In this document: piece after piece, positions 45,364 to 54,492 of the stretch | Layout of the letters: the number at the start of each line of letters is the position of its first letter | Position numbering within the stretch: the first letter of the stretch is position 1 | Source: Thiopseudomonas sp. | GTDB lineage: Bacteria; Pseudomonadota; Gammaproteobacteria; Pseudomonadales; Pseudomonadaceae | Reading direction: 5' to 3' | DNA: 64,000 nt | Assembly: GCA_023228985.1 (NCBI GenBank) | Contig: JALOAC010000004.1 | Location: 101,750 to 165,749, forward strand | The notes under the pieces: model-generated | The model's input: only the letters and a program-made list of their open reading frames with translations | What the model was told of the DNA's origin: nothing | The model's database searches: none | Program-made: the position numbers and the translations under genes

Positions 45364-47608
45364 TAAGGCTATGCCTACAGCAAAAACAACAACATTAGGT
45401 AGGCTGGTCATTGTGGGTATGGGTTTGATTGGTTCATCCCTAGCCAAAGCGATACGTGTAACCCGACTGTATGCTGAAGTTGTTGGTGTGGACACCGAAC
45501 TGGAGTCCTGCGAGCAGGCAATAGCAATGGGTGTGGTGGATAGTGCTAGTCAAGACTTGCTTGCCGCCGTTCTGCGCGCAGACACCATAGTGCTTGCAGT
45601 GCCAGTCTTAGCAGCGGAGAAAATACTGCAGCAATTGGCACAACTCAAGCTGGCTGATTCCTGCGTCATTACTGATGTGGGCAGTGTAAAAGGTGTTTTT
45701 GTTGCCGCTGCGCAACGTGCGTTTGGCTACTTGCCGCATAATCTCGTACCTGCTCATCCAATAGCAGGTTCGGAGCGTAGTGGGGTAAGTGCTGCGGATG
45801 CCACGTTATTTAGACATCATAAGGTCATTTTAACCCCACAGGCGCACACTGCTGAGTTCGCTTTGGCTAGAGTGCGCCAGTTGTGGTTAGCGACTGGCGC
45901 TGAGGTTGAGTGCATGGATGTGCAAAGCCATGACCGTGTGCTGGCCGCGACCAGTCACTTACCGCATTTACTGGCGTTTGGTTTGGTTGATTCTCTGGCT
46001 AAACGCAGCGAAAACCTAGAAATATTCCGCTATGCCGCTGGCGGTTTTCGTGATTTTACCCGCATTGCCGCCAGTGATCCGGTGATGTGGCATGATATTT
46101 TTCTATCCAACAAGGACGCAGTGCTGCACCAGTTGGATGAGCTTAATACTGATTTGGCCGTGTTGCGCAAAGCAATAGCAGAGGGTGATAGCCACTACTT
46201 GCTGGGGGTTTTCACCCGCGCACGTGCTGCACGCGAACACTTTAATACAATTTTGGCACAACGGGCTTATATGCAGACTATGCTTGATAATGATTTGGTT
46301 TTTCTCGCCAACCCTGGCGGTAATGTTAATGGGCGCATTCGTGTGCCGGGTGATAAGTCAATTTCCCATCGCGCTATTATGCTGGGCTCATTAGCTGAGG
46401 GCACCACCGAAGTTGAAGGCTTTTTGGAAGGTGAAGATGCTCTGGCTACCATCCAAGCATTTCGCGACATGGGCGTGGTGATTGAAGGCCCTCATGAAGG
46501 ACGTGTTGTCATTCATGGCGTGGGGCTGCATGGCTTACAAGCGCCACCGGGACCTATTTATGTCGGCAACTCTGGCACTACTATGCGTTTACTGTCTGGA
46601 ATTTTAGCCGGACAAACTTTTGATACCACCTTAACCGGTGATGCCTCACTAACTAAGCGCCCGATGAACCGTATCGCCAAGCCGCTACGTGAAATGGGTG
46701 CGGTGATTGAAACAGCAGCAGAAGGGCGTCCACCCTTAACTATCCGTGGTGGTCATCCGCTTACCGGCATGCACTATGACATGCCAATGGCTAGCGCACA
46801 GGTTAAGTCCTGCTTATTGTTAGCCGGCATGTATGCCAATGGTACAACCTCGGTTACCGAGCCTGCACCAACCCGTGATCACTCCGAGCGCATGCTGCAA
46901 GGCTTTGGTTATCCTGTAGAAGTGCATGGTGCTAAAGCAAAAATTGAAAATGGTCATAAACTCACCGCAACGCATATTGAAGTGCCTGCAGATATCTCAT
47001 CAGCGGCTTTCTTTATGGTGGCGGCCAGCATCGCGGAAAACTCAGAGCTGGTGCTTGAGCATGTAGGCATTAACCCAACCCGCACTGGTGTTATCGATAT
47101 TCTTAAGTTGATGGGTGCTGATATTAGTTTAGAGCGCATACAGGAAGTAGGTGGCGAGCGCGTGGCTGATATCCGTGTGCGCAGTGCAGTATTAAAAGGC
47201 ATAGAAATCCCTGATGAACTGGTTCCGCTGGCAATTGATGAGTTTCCTGTGCTCTTTATTGCAGCGGCCTGTGCACAAGGGCGTACGGTCTTGCGCGGCG
47301 CAGAAGAGTTGCGGGTTAAAGAATGCGACCGTATTCAGGTGATGGCCGATGGTTTAACCACGCTAGGTGTACAAGTAGAGACGCTAGCAGACGGGATCAT
47401 TATTGATGGCGGCCCAATGGGCGGCGGCGAAGTTTGGGCGCACGGTGATCACCGTATTGCCATGTCATTCAGTGTGGCCTCTTTGCGTGCTACGCAACCA
47501 ATACATATCCATGATAGCCAGCATGTGGCGACATCTTTCCCCAACTTTTTAGCGTTATGCGCAGATGTTGGTATGCACGTTTCAGTCAATGCGGAGACAC
47601 AAGCATGA
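45356..47608 (+). CDS. Fused prephenate dehydrogenase / EPSP synthase
   Basis: A 750-aa fusion. Residues about 12-295 form a TyrA-type dehydrogenase (NAD motif VGMGLIGSSLAKAI, then HPIAGSERSG). Residues about 315-745 form EPSP synthase, AroA (GDKSISHRAIMLGSLA, NSGTTMRLLSG, RVKECDRI and the GDHRIAMSF motif). It couples tyrosine synthesis with the sixth shikimate step. The start overlaps hisC by 8 bp and the stop overlaps cmk. The tyrA-aroA fusion is known in Pseudomonas. The AroA part lacks any obvious truncation. Confidence 0.95.
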   Translation: MVDKAMPTAKTTTLGRLVIVGMGLIGSSLAKAIRVTRLYAEVVGVDTELESCEQAIAMGVVDSASQDLLAAVLRADTIVLAVPVLAAEKILQQLAQLKLADSCVITDVGSVKGVFVAAAQRAFGYLPHNLVPAHPIAGSERSGVSAADATLFRHHKVILTPQAHTAEFALARVRQLWLATGAEVECMDVQSHDRVLAATSHLPHLLAFGLVDSLAKRSENLEIFRYAAGGFRDFTRIAASDPVMWHDIFLSNKDAVLHQLDELNTDLAVLRKAIAEGDSHYLLGVFTRARAAREHFNTILAQRAYMQTMLDNDLVFLANPGGNVNGRIRVPGDKSISHRAIMLGSLAEGTTEVEGFLEGEDALATIQAFRDMGVVIEGPHEGRVVIHGVGLHGLQAPPGPIYVGNSGTTMRLLSGILAGQTFDTTLTGDASLTKRPMNRIAKPLREMGAVIETAAEGRPPLTIRGGHPLTGMHYDMPMASAQVKSCLLLAGMYANGTTSVTEPAPTRDHSERMLQGFGYPVEVHGAKAKIENGHKLTATHIEVPADISSAAFFMVAASIAENSELVLEHVGINPTRTGVIDILKLMGADISLERIQEVGGERVADIRVRSAVLKGIEIPDELVPLAIDEFPVLFIAAACAQGRTVLRGAEELRVKECDRIQVMADGLTTLGVQVETLADGIIIDGGPMGGGEVWAHGDHRIAMSFSVASLRATQPIHIHDSQHVATSFPNFLALCADVGMHVSVNAETQA

Positions 47609-48273
47609 GCGTAATTCCGGTAATCACAATCGACGGGCCTAGCGGCTCAGGCAAAGGCACAGCTACAGCATTGGTAGCTCAAGCGCTGAGTTGGAATATT
47701 TTAGACTCGGGTGCGCTATACCGCATACTGGCACTGGCCGCTGAGCAGTCCGGTATCGCACGCACTAATGAAGCAAGCTTGCGCACACTAGCTGCGCAAC
47801 TTCCGGTTGAGTTTCCCGGTGATCGCATCCTGCTTAATGGTGCAGATGTGAGTCGTGCAATCCGCAATGAAACAGTAGGAACCTTTGCTTCTGAAATTGC
47901 TGCTTTACCTGGTGTTCGTGAAGGTCTTTTAAAGCGCCAGCATGCTTTTAGAGAGCTACCCGGTTTAGTTGCCGATGGTCGCGATATGGGTACCGTTATT
48001 TTTCCGGAAGCTCCGTTAAAGGTTTTTTTAACCGCAAGTGCTGAAGAGCGTGCACGCCGTCGCTATTTACAGTTGAAGGATGCCGGCGAAACTGTTAATC
48101 TCGCGGATCTTGTAGAGGAGATCCGTGCGCGTGATGAACGCGACATAAATCGCCCTATAGCACCCTTAAAACCAGCTGAAGACGCAGTGGTTCTTGATTC
48201 AACCACTATGACCATCGAGCAGGTAGTAAGCCATATTCTAAGTGAAGCCACTTCTAGAGGCCTAACTGGATAA
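47605..48273 (+). CDS. cmk: Cytidylate kinase
   Basis: Phosphorylates CMP and dCMP. The 222-aa protein starts MSVIPVITIDGPSGSGKGT (P-loop at residues 10-18) and contains DGRDMGTVIFP and ARDERDINR. I use the ATG at 47605, which overlaps the aroA stop (ATGA); the longer frame from 47557 lies within the fusion gene. Confidence 0.95.
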   Translation: MSVIPVITIDGPSGSGKGTATALVAQALSWNILDSGALYRILALAAEQSGIARTNEASLRTLAAQLPVEFPGDRILLNGADVSRAIRNETVGTFASEIAALPGVREGLLKRQHAFRELPGLVADGRDMGTVIFPEAPLKVFLTASAEERARRRYLQLKDAGETVNLADLVEEIRARDERDINRPIAPLKPAEDAVVLDSTTMTIEQVVSHILSEATSRGLTG

Positions 48274-48350
48274 TCGTTGTAATACAACGTTCTAATAAAA
48301 CCGGGTTAATCCAGAAGATATTAACTAGGTTTTGTACTTATAAATACAGA

Positions 48351-48370
48351 CCACATTGTCTGGAATGTGG
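48351..48370 (+). promoter_or_regulatory. Hairpin in the rpsA leader
   Basis: CCACATT-GTCTGG-AATGTGG is a perfect 7-bp stem with a six-base loop, 36 bp before the rpsA start. S1 represses its own translation through leader structure in E. coli, so this is a candidate element; no sequence homology is claimed. Confidence 0.45.
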
Positions 48371-48405
48371 ATAGGGTCGAATGACTCTCAATAGCAGGAT
48401 TAAAC

Positions 48406-50085
48406 ATGAGCGAAAGCTTTGCAGAACTTTTTGAAGAAAGCCAAAAAACTCTTGATATGCAACCAGGTTCGATCATTGAAGGTATGATCGTAAGCATCGA
48501 CGGCGACTGGGTTGCTGTTGACGCTGGCCTGAAGTCAGAGGGCGTTATCCCCGTTGAAGAATTCTACAACGAGCAAGGTGAACTAACCATTAAAGTGGGT
48601 GACGTGGTTCGCGTAGCGCTGGATGCGGTTGAAGACGGTTTCGGTGAAACCAAGTTATCCCGCAGAAAAGCCAAAAACGCAGAGTCATGGCTGGTTCTCG
48701 AAGCCTCTTTCAATGCTGAGGAAGTGGTTACCGGTATTATTAACGGTAAGGTTAAAGGCGGTTTCACTGTTGATGTCAACGGTATCCGTGCCTTCTTACC
48801 GGGTTCACTGGTAGATGTACGTCCAGTACGTGACACTGCTCACCTCGAAGGTAAAGAGCTAGAATTTAAAGTTATCAAGCTAGACCAGAAGCGCAACAAC
48901 GTTGTTGTATCACGTCGTAGCGTTCTTGAAGCAGAAAACAGTGCTGAGCGTGATGCGCTGTTAGAAAACCTACAAGAAGGTCAGCAGATTAAAGGTATCG
49001 TTAAGAACCTCACTGACTACGGTGCGTTTGTTGACTTGGGCGGCGTAGATGGCTTGCTGCACATTACCGATATGTCTTGGAAGCGTATTAAGCACCCAGG
49101 CGAAATCGTTAACGTTGGCGATGAGATTGACGTTAAAGTACTTAAGTTTGATCGTGAGCGTAACCGCGTATCTCTAGGCCTGAAGCAGTTGGGTGAAGAT
49201 CCATGGATTGCTATCAAAGGTCGTTACCCAGAGGGTACTCGTACCATGGCTCGCGTTACCAACCTGACTGACTACGGCTGCTTTGCTGAGCTGGAAGAAG
49301 GTGTTGAAGGTCTGGTACACGTTTCTGAAATGGATTGGACCAACAAAAACATTCATCCTTCTAAAGTGGTTCAGTTGGGCGATGAAGTTGAAGTTCAGGT
49401 TCTGGACATCGATGAAGAGCGTCGTCGTATTTCCTTGGGTATCAAGCAGTGTAAAGTTAACCCATGGGAAGACTTCTCTAGCCAATTCAACAAGGGCGAC
49501 AAAATCTCCGGTACCATTAAATCCATTACTGACTTCGGTATCTTTATCGGCCTAGACGGCGGTATTGATGGTTTGGTTCACTTATCTGACATCAGCTGGC
49601 ACGAAGCAGGCGAAGAAGCCGTACGCAACTACAAGAAAGGTGACGAGCTAGAAACCGTTATTCTTTCCGTAGATCCAGAGCGTGAGCGTATTTCTCTTGG
49701 CGTTAAGCAGCTAGAAGACGATCCTTTCTCCAGCTATGCATCACTCAACGAAAAAGGCACTATCGTTCGCGGTACTGTTAAAGAAGTTGATGCCAAGGGC
49801 GCTATTGTTGTCCTAGCCGATGAAGTTGAAGCTGTACTGAAAGCATCAGAAATCAGCCGTGACCGTGTTGAAGATGCACGTAACGTACTGAAAGAAGGCG
49901 ACGAAGTTGAAGCTAAAATCATCAACATCGACCGCAAATCTCGCGTTATTAACTTGTCCATCAAGTCTAAAGACGTAGAAGATGAAAAAGATGCAATGAA
50001 AGAGCTGCGTAAGCAAGAAACTGAAGCAGCTGGACCAACCACCATTGGTGAGTTGATTCGTCAGCAGATGGAAAACCAGAACTAA
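48406..50085 (+). CDS. rpsA: 30S ribosomal protein S1
   Basis: S1 recruits mRNA to the 30S subunit. The 559-aa protein is composed of six S1 domains; repeats such as TDYGAFVDLGGVDGLLHITD, TDYGCFAELEEGVEGLVHVS and TDFGIFIGLDGGIDGLVHLS are evident between about 190 and 395. It ends QQMENQN. It is followed by a strong terminator and not by ihfB, which often follows rpsA in relatives. Confidence 0.97.
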   Translation: MSESFAELFEESQKTLDMQPGSIIEGMIVSIDGDWVAVDAGLKSEGVIPVEEFYNEQGELTIKVGDVVRVALDAVEDGFGETKLSRRKAKNAESWLVLEASFNAEEVVTGIINGKVKGGFTVDVNGIRAFLPGSLVDVRPVRDTAHLEGKELEFKVIKLDQKRNNVVVSRRSVLEAENSAERDALLENLQEGQQIKGIVKNLTDYGAFVDLGGVDGLLHITDMSWKRIKHPGEIVNVGDEIDVKVLKFDRERNRVSLGLKQLGEDPWIAIKGRYPEGTRTMARVTNLTDYGCFAELEEGVEGLVHVSEMDWTNKNIHPSKVVQLGDEVEVQVLDIDEERRRISLGIKQCKVNPWEDFSSQFNKGDKISGTIKSITDFGIFIGLDGGIDGLVHLSDISWHEAGEEAVRNYKKGDELETVILSVDPERERISLGVKQLEDDPFSSYASLNEKGTIVRGTVKEVDAKGAIVVLADEVEAVLKASEISRDRVEDARNVLKEGDEVEAKIINIDRKSRVINLSIKSKDVEDEKDAMKELRKQETEAAGPTTIGELIRQQMENQN

Positions 50086-50103
50086 GTTCTAGTTTCACTG
50101 CGC

Positions 50104-50135
50104 AAAAAAGGGAGGATTTATCCTCCCTTTTTTTA
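50104..50135 (+). terminator. Terminator of rpsA
   Basis: A 13-bp stem, AAAAAAGGGAGGA with TCCTCCCTTTTTT around TTTA, followed by a T-run, lies 19 bp after the rpsA stop. Confidence 0.92.
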
Positions 50136-50176
50136 CGACTAAAATTTGTAGTTATTAATATTTTAGGAGCCTATCC

Positions 50177-50413
50177 ATGCTGCACTGCATTCTTTTTAGC
50201 ACGCTGGGCTGTCATCTCTGTGATGAAGCAGAAGCCATGCTTGTACCCTTGCTGAATGAGCTTGCCATTCAGATTGAATGGGTGGATATCATAGAAAAAG
50301 AAGAGTGGGTGGAACGCTACGGGATACATATTCCTGTGGTGATGCGCCTAGACACTCAGGCTGAACTGTACTGGCCTTTTACTACTGAGCAGGCGCGCAA
50401 GTTTCTTAAATAA
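50177..50413 (+). CDS. Glutaredoxin-like protein (DUF836 family)
   Basis: A 78-aa thioredoxin-fold protein with a CHLC motif (FSTLGCHLCDEAEAML, residues 8-23) and the cis-Pro strand IHIPVVM. Proteins of this type are annotated DUF836 or glutaredoxin family; the redox partner is unknown. An AGGAG site precedes the ATG. It is convergent with cyaB. Confidence 0.82.
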   Translation: MLHCILFSTLGCHLCDEAEAMLVPLLNELAIQIEWVDIIEKEEWVERYGIHIPVVMRLDTQAELYWPFTTEQARKFLK

Positions 50414-50444
50414 GACACGTAAAGCAACTGGCGTACCGAATATG

Positions 50445-51836
50445 TCAGATAATTTTATCGCGCAAATGTTCGGCTGCTTGATTGAGGGCTTGAATAATAC
50501 GCTCTTTGTCGTAGCTTTGAATATTATTGGTATCCATGTACATGGAAAAGCCTGATAGCTCGTGCTCAACAAAACTGCGCGTTTCACCCAAGTCATGGCG
50601 ATAATCAACAACCTGGAAAATCTGCACAGGACGAGTAAAGCCTTTTACCTGTATTTGACCTTTATCACGCCCCATAATGACATCTTTAACCAGAGAATAT
50701 GTCTCGGTCGAGATAAGTATCTCGTTGGCATCAGCGGCGCTTTCCAGTCTACTGGCAAGGTTAACTTCGCGACCAATAATGGTGTAATCCATGCGCGTTT
50801 CAGCACCAAAGTTACCGACTGTGCAATAACCTGTGTTGATGCCCATGCGTATTTCCAACGGTTTATCAATACCCTGTGTGCGCCAGTGCTGACGTAGCAC
50901 TTTCATATGTTTACGCATTTCAATCGCCATAGAGACTGCTGCTAAAGCATCTTTTTTAGCGCCATGCGTGCTGGGATCACCAAAGAAAATCATCACACTA
51001 TCACCAATAAACTTATCGATAGTGCCGCCGTACTTAAGTGCGATTTTTGACATTTCATTTAAATAGGTATTAAGCACGTCAGTTAGAGCTTCCGCTTCAA
51101 GTTCTTCAGACAGCTCAGTAAAACCCTTGATGTCGGAAAAAAACACCGTCAGTTTTTTACGCTGCGCTTCCAGTTTTACGCCGCGCTTTCCAGAGAAAAT
51201 TGTTTCCCAAACCTGCGGGGATAAATACTTAGCTAGGCTGTGAGCCAGATGAGCAGCGTTGGCCTGTTCGCGCTTAACCTGTTCTTTAGCTTTGGATAAA
51301 AATAATTCCTGAAAATAAACGTAATAGGCCATATAGCAAAAATAGAGAACCGCGGCTGCAAAAGCTGCTGCCGATATAATCAGCGGCGTTTCCAATAAGA
51401 GTGGCGGTTGCAAGAAAAACCACGTCGCCGTCGCCGCTGAAACAAAAGCCAGGCAGGCAGCAATCAGTGCTTTTACGCCGCCATGGATCAATGCAGAAAA
51501 AGCGGTGATTAACGCAGCCAGCACGCTGGGAATAAGCGAGAAACCAATTAAAGCCGTAAAGCTGCCCATCAACGCAGCGTCTAAAAAGCGAAAGCCTAGT
51601 TGATGAATGGGGGCTGCAGGTTCTTTAAAGTGCTCCATCAGCAACTTAACGAAATGAGGGTACAGCAACGCAAATGGAATCAACCAAATGAGAGTATTAT
51701 TATTGAAGTGTTTTAGATAGCATCCTGTCGCTACAGTAGCCGCAATCAGTAAGTAAGCTAAGGCGCGCGAGTAATATTCAGATAGCAGAAGGTTAGTGGT
51801 TTCATAATACGTGTTTGAAGTTGCATCTTGCTTCAT
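50445..51836 (-). CDS. cyaB: Class III adenylate cyclase CyaB-like, membrane-anchored
   Basis: Makes cAMP. The 463-aa protein has an N-terminal block of several hydrophobic helices (about 20-185, a MASE2-like sensor region). A catalytic domain follows from about 225: VFFSDIKGFTELSE with the first metal Asp, GTIDKFIGDSVMIFFGDP with the second, and MGINTGYCTVGNFG. The architecture and length match CyaB of Pseudomonas aeruginosa, which feeds the Vfr virulence regulator. Substrate ATP rather than GTP is assumed from that match. Confidence 0.87.
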   Translation of the reverse strand: MKQDATSNTYYETTNLLLSEYYSRALAYLLIAATVATGCYLKHFNNNTLIWLIPFALLYPHFVKLLMEHFKEPAAPIHQLGFRFLDAALMGSFTALIGFSLIPSVLAALITAFSALIHGGVKALIAACLAFVSAATATWFFLQPPLLLETPLIISAAAFAAAVLYFCYMAYYVYFQELFLSKAKEQVKREQANAAHLAHSLAKYLSPQVWETIFSGKRGVKLEAQRKKLTVFFSDIKGFTELSEELEAEALTDVLNTYLNEMSKIALKYGGTIDKFIGDSVMIFFGDPSTHGAKKDALAAVSMAIEMRKHMKVLRQHWRTQGIDKPLEIRMGINTGYCTVGNFGAETRMDYTIIGREVNLASRLESAADANEILISTETYSLVKDVIMGRDKGQIQVKGFTRPVQIFQVVDYRHDLGETRSFVEHELSGFSMYMDTNNIQSYDKERIIQALNQAAEHLRDKII

Positions 51837-51983
51837 TATATGGAGATCCCTGTTTTACACGACCACAATAATAACATGGCTATTTTTTCTAGCTAGACAT
51901 AATCGAAACACTATTTTCTCCGCCGCTAAAAAATTGCCGAATGTATTAGTATATTCTCCTTACAAGCAGTATTAGGAACATTT

Positions 51984-52541
51984 ATGGACGCATTAGATTT
52001 ATTGCTTAAACGCACTTCAATGTCACGCTTACAGGCGCCCGCCCCGAATGCTGAGCAGTTAGATATTATGTATCGGGTTGCTTTAAGAGCACCTGATCAT
52101 GGTCAGGTTCGACCATGGCGTTTTTTGACCGTAGAGGGGCAGGGGCGTGAAGCGTTGGGTGAGTTGTATGCACAGGCATTAATACACCAAAACCCACAAG
52201 CCAGTGCCGAGCAGATCAAACGGGCACGTGCAATGCCATTAAGAGCGCCGATGATCATTGTCGTTATCGCCTGTAAACAAGAACATCCTAAAGTGCCTGA
52301 GTATGAACAACTTATCGCGGCAGGTTGTGCAGCTCATGGTTTGCTATTGGCGGCGCAAGCGCAGGGCTTGGGTGCGTTTTGGCGTTCCGGTGAAATGACA
52401 GATAATAAACACGTTACCCAGCAGCTTGGACTGCAGGATAATGAGCAAATTATCGGTTATATGTATGTGGGCACACCTTCCAGCGATTGTAAAACGGGAG
52501 CGCAGTTAGAACCTGCGGAGTTTGTTAGCAGCTGGCCTTAA
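51984..52541 (+). CDS. Nitroreductase family protein (YdjA-like)
   Basis: A 185-aa FMN-dependent oxidoreductase with the YdjA/small-nitroreductase layout: LLKRTSMSRLQAP at the start, APDHGQVRPWRF (FMN contact), then GLGAFWRSG and IGYMYVGTP near the end. The physiological substrate is unknown. The stop overlaps the stop of the convergent cpxS by a few bases. Confidence 0.85.
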   Translation: MDALDLLLKRTSMSRLQAPAPNAEQLDIMYRVALRAPDHGQVRPWRFLTVEGQGREALGELYAQALIHQNPQASAEQIKRARAMPLRAPMIIVVIACKQEHPKVPEYEQLIAAGCAAHGLLLAAQAQGLGAFWRSGEMTDNKHVTQQLGLQDNEQIIGYMYVGTPSSDCKTGAQLEPAEFVSSWP

Positions 52542-53854
52542 CTAGAGTAGGGCAATTCAATGGTAGCGATAAAACCACCATGGCTGTGATTGGCTAGGTT
52601 AAGCTGGCCGCCCAATTGCTGTATTGTGCGCTCTGTGATTGTCAGCCCCAAACCATAACCTGTGCCTTGCTGGCCTTGCGCTCGCACAAAAGGCTGCGTG
52701 AGTTGGCTTAGTAAGATTTCATTTACGCCGGGGCCGTGGTCTTTAATCATGATATCCAGTCTATTGGCGCGCAGGACGACCTGTATTTCAACAGGCTTGT
52801 CCACTGGGTTAAAACGTACCGCATTACGCAGAAGATTATCCAAGGCGCGTTGCAAAAGACTTTTTGCCAAATTTAAATTTATAGGTTTAGGGCAATTTAA
52901 CTGTATCTGTTGCTCAGGAGAAAAAGATGAGTGGTCATCTTGTAGCTCATGCAATAACGCGCACAAATCAAAGGACTCTGGCTGTGGTGTTTCTTGCTCC
53001 ATGCGTGCCAACACCAAAATCTCATCAATCAGCGCATCTAAGCGTTCGCATTCCAAGGCAAGTTTTGGCCACAACTCTTGCTGTTTCTCCACAGACGCAC
53101 GCTCAGCCAAGGCCAAACCAACCTGCAAGCGCGCCAAAGGGGAGCGCAATTCATGCGAGACATCACGCAATAATTGGCGCTGACTGCTGAGCATATTTTG
53201 CAGGCGCTGGCCCATTTTGTTGAAATCAGCAGCCAACACACCCAGCTCATCTTTACGCTGGGCTAATTGGGCCAAATGTTTTTGTTGGTAGGCAGTTTCC
53301 CCGAGCTCATGCACAGCATGGCGTAAACGCATCAGTGGCCGGGTAATAGAAAAGGTTAGTAACAGGCTAATCAGGGTCAAGACAACAACGGCGACAAAGA
53401 CCAACAATAGTGGACCAAAACCATGCCCGTATTGCCATTTAGCGAGTTCAGAGCGCGGAATGCGATGAATAAATAAGAAGGTGTTTCCTTTTGGCGAGCT
53501 AATTTCTTGCGTCAGTCTGCGCCAGTTTGAATGTGTGTTGTTTGACTGGTTGTTTATGTTTATTGGCGCATTGCGCATTCTGCTGCTGGTTGAGACAAGC
53601 TGGCCGTCCTCATCAAAGACTTGAGTGTAAATACGGTGTTCTTGTCGTAATTTATGCAGTACTTGCTGGGCTTGGGATAACTCACCTTGCTCATACAGCT
53701 GTAACCATTTCTCAGTCAGCTGGGAAAAAGCAGGGTGCTGGGACAGTATCCAAGTATCTTGATTTAAAAAACGAGTCAACAGAAAGGTTAGTGCGCCAGT
53801 TAAGATAAGCGCCAACCAAAATGCGCCTAAAACCCGCCAAAATAACGATCGCAT
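52538..53854 (-). CDS. cpxS: Envelope-stress sensor kinase CpxS/CpxA-like
   Basis: The 438-aa membrane histidine kinase has an N-terminal helix (about 8-28), a periplasmic sensor region (about 30-135), a second helix (about 142-165), a HAMP domain, the H-box DVSHELRSPLARL (His about 240), an N-box LLRNAVRF and G-boxes DHGPGV and GYGLGL. The RR, Spy-like and HK gene order is that of the P. aeruginosa CpxR/CpxS locus. A stable hairpin separates it from the upstream Spy-like gene. Confidence 0.88.
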   Translation of the reverse strand: MRSLFWRVLGAFWLALILTGALTFLLTRFLNQDTWILSQHPAFSQLTEKWLQLYEQGELSQAQQVLHKLRQEHRIYTQVFDEDGQLVSTSSRMRNAPININNQSNNTHSNWRRLTQEISSPKGNTFLFIHRIPRSELAKWQYGHGFGPLLLVFVAVVVLTLISLLLTFSITRPLMRLRHAVHELGETAYQQKHLAQLAQRKDELGVLAADFNKMGQRLQNMLSSQRQLLRDVSHELRSPLARLQVGLALAERASVEKQQELWPKLALECERLDALIDEILVLARMEQETPQPESFDLCALLHELQDDHSSFSPEQQIQLNCPKPINLNLAKSLLQRALDNLLRNAVRFNPVDKPVEIQVVLRANRLDIMIKDHGPGVNEILLSQLTQPFVRAQGQQGTGYGLGLTITERTIQQLGGQLNLANHSHGGFIATIELPYSS

Positions 53855-53875
53855 ACTAACCCCTGAAATATAGAA

Positions 53876-53906
53876 ACACAGCTGCTTTATCCTTAAGCAG
53901 CTGTGT
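53876..53906 (-). terminator. Intercistronic hairpin before cpxS
   Basis: A perfect 12-bp stem (ACACAGCTGCTT / AAGCAGCTGTGT, seven-base loop) lies between the Spy-like stop and the cpxS start. On the minus strand TTTCTATATTTC follows, a weak T-rich tail. It may attenuate transcription into the kinase gene. Confidence 0.6.
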
Positions 53907-53923
53907 GATGGGTGGCTACTGGT

Positions 53924-54391
53924 TTAGTACATATCACAGTCACGATACTGTCTGTGCATCTTGTTCATGTTTTTCTGTTGGTTTTTACCGGCTTTGCCTT
54001 GTCCAGCTCTACCCATATTTTGTTTCTGCCGCTCCAGCTTTTGCTCACGCATCTGATCAAACATTTCCTGCTGCTCTGGAGTTAGGGTTGCACGCATCTG
54101 AGCACGGTTTTTTTCTAGCATTTGCTCACGGTTTTTGTCGTACGCATCGCGGTCTTTTTTAGGGATTTTTTCCCAAGTTTGTTGATAGAGCTCTTGTTGC
54201 TCTTGACGGTGAGCTTGACGCATTTCTTGCATCTTCTCACGTTGCTCTTGGCTTAGGCGTGGCCCTGAGGAGTTTTTTCTCATTTCCTGCTGTTGCGCTT
54301 TTGCGCCGGGCTGTTTAATGGTTTCTGCTGCTTGTAGTGCACTAAAGGGCAGTAAAACGGCTAAAGCAAGGGCTGTTAATTGAATTCGCAT
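53924..54391 (-). CDS. Spy/CpxP-like periplasmic protein
   Basis: The 155-aa precursor has a Sec signal peptide (MRIQLTALALAVLLPFSALQAAE) and a very polar mature part with LSQEQREKMQEMRQAHRQEQ and LTPEQQEMFDQMREQK, the LTxxQ-style helices of Spy/CpxP chaperones. It ends in a basic Gln/Lys/Asn tail with one Cys (RDCDMY). The gene lies between the cpxR and cpxS genes, fitting a periplasmic stress chaperone or kinase modulator (inference). GTAAA-pair sites lie upstream. Confidence 0.82.
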   Translation of the reverse strand: MRIQLTALALAVLLPFSALQAAETIKQPGAKAQQQEMRKNSSGPRLSQEQREKMQEMRQAHRQEQQELYQQTWEKIPKKDRDAYDKNREQMLEKNRAQMRATLTPEQQEMFDQMREQKLERQKQNMGRAGQGKAGKNQQKNMNKMHRQYRDCDMY

Positions 54392-54451
54392 CTGATTTCT
54401 CCTTGGTGATTCCCGGTGTGTCCGGCATGGAGCTAGTATGTCTCGTTCTAT

Positions 54452-54488
54452 GTAAAGCGCGGTCAGCAGACTGTAAAGTGTGGGTAAA
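54452..54488. promoter_or_regulatory. Putative CpxR binding sites upstream of the Spy-like gene
   Basis: GTAAA occurs at 54452, 54473 and 54484 on the plus strand. The last two form GTAAA-N6-GTAAA, the same 11-bp phasing as upstream of muxA. They lie between cpxR and the Spy-like gene, in inverted orientation relative to that gene. Confidence 0.5.
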
Positions 54489-54492
54489 GAGA

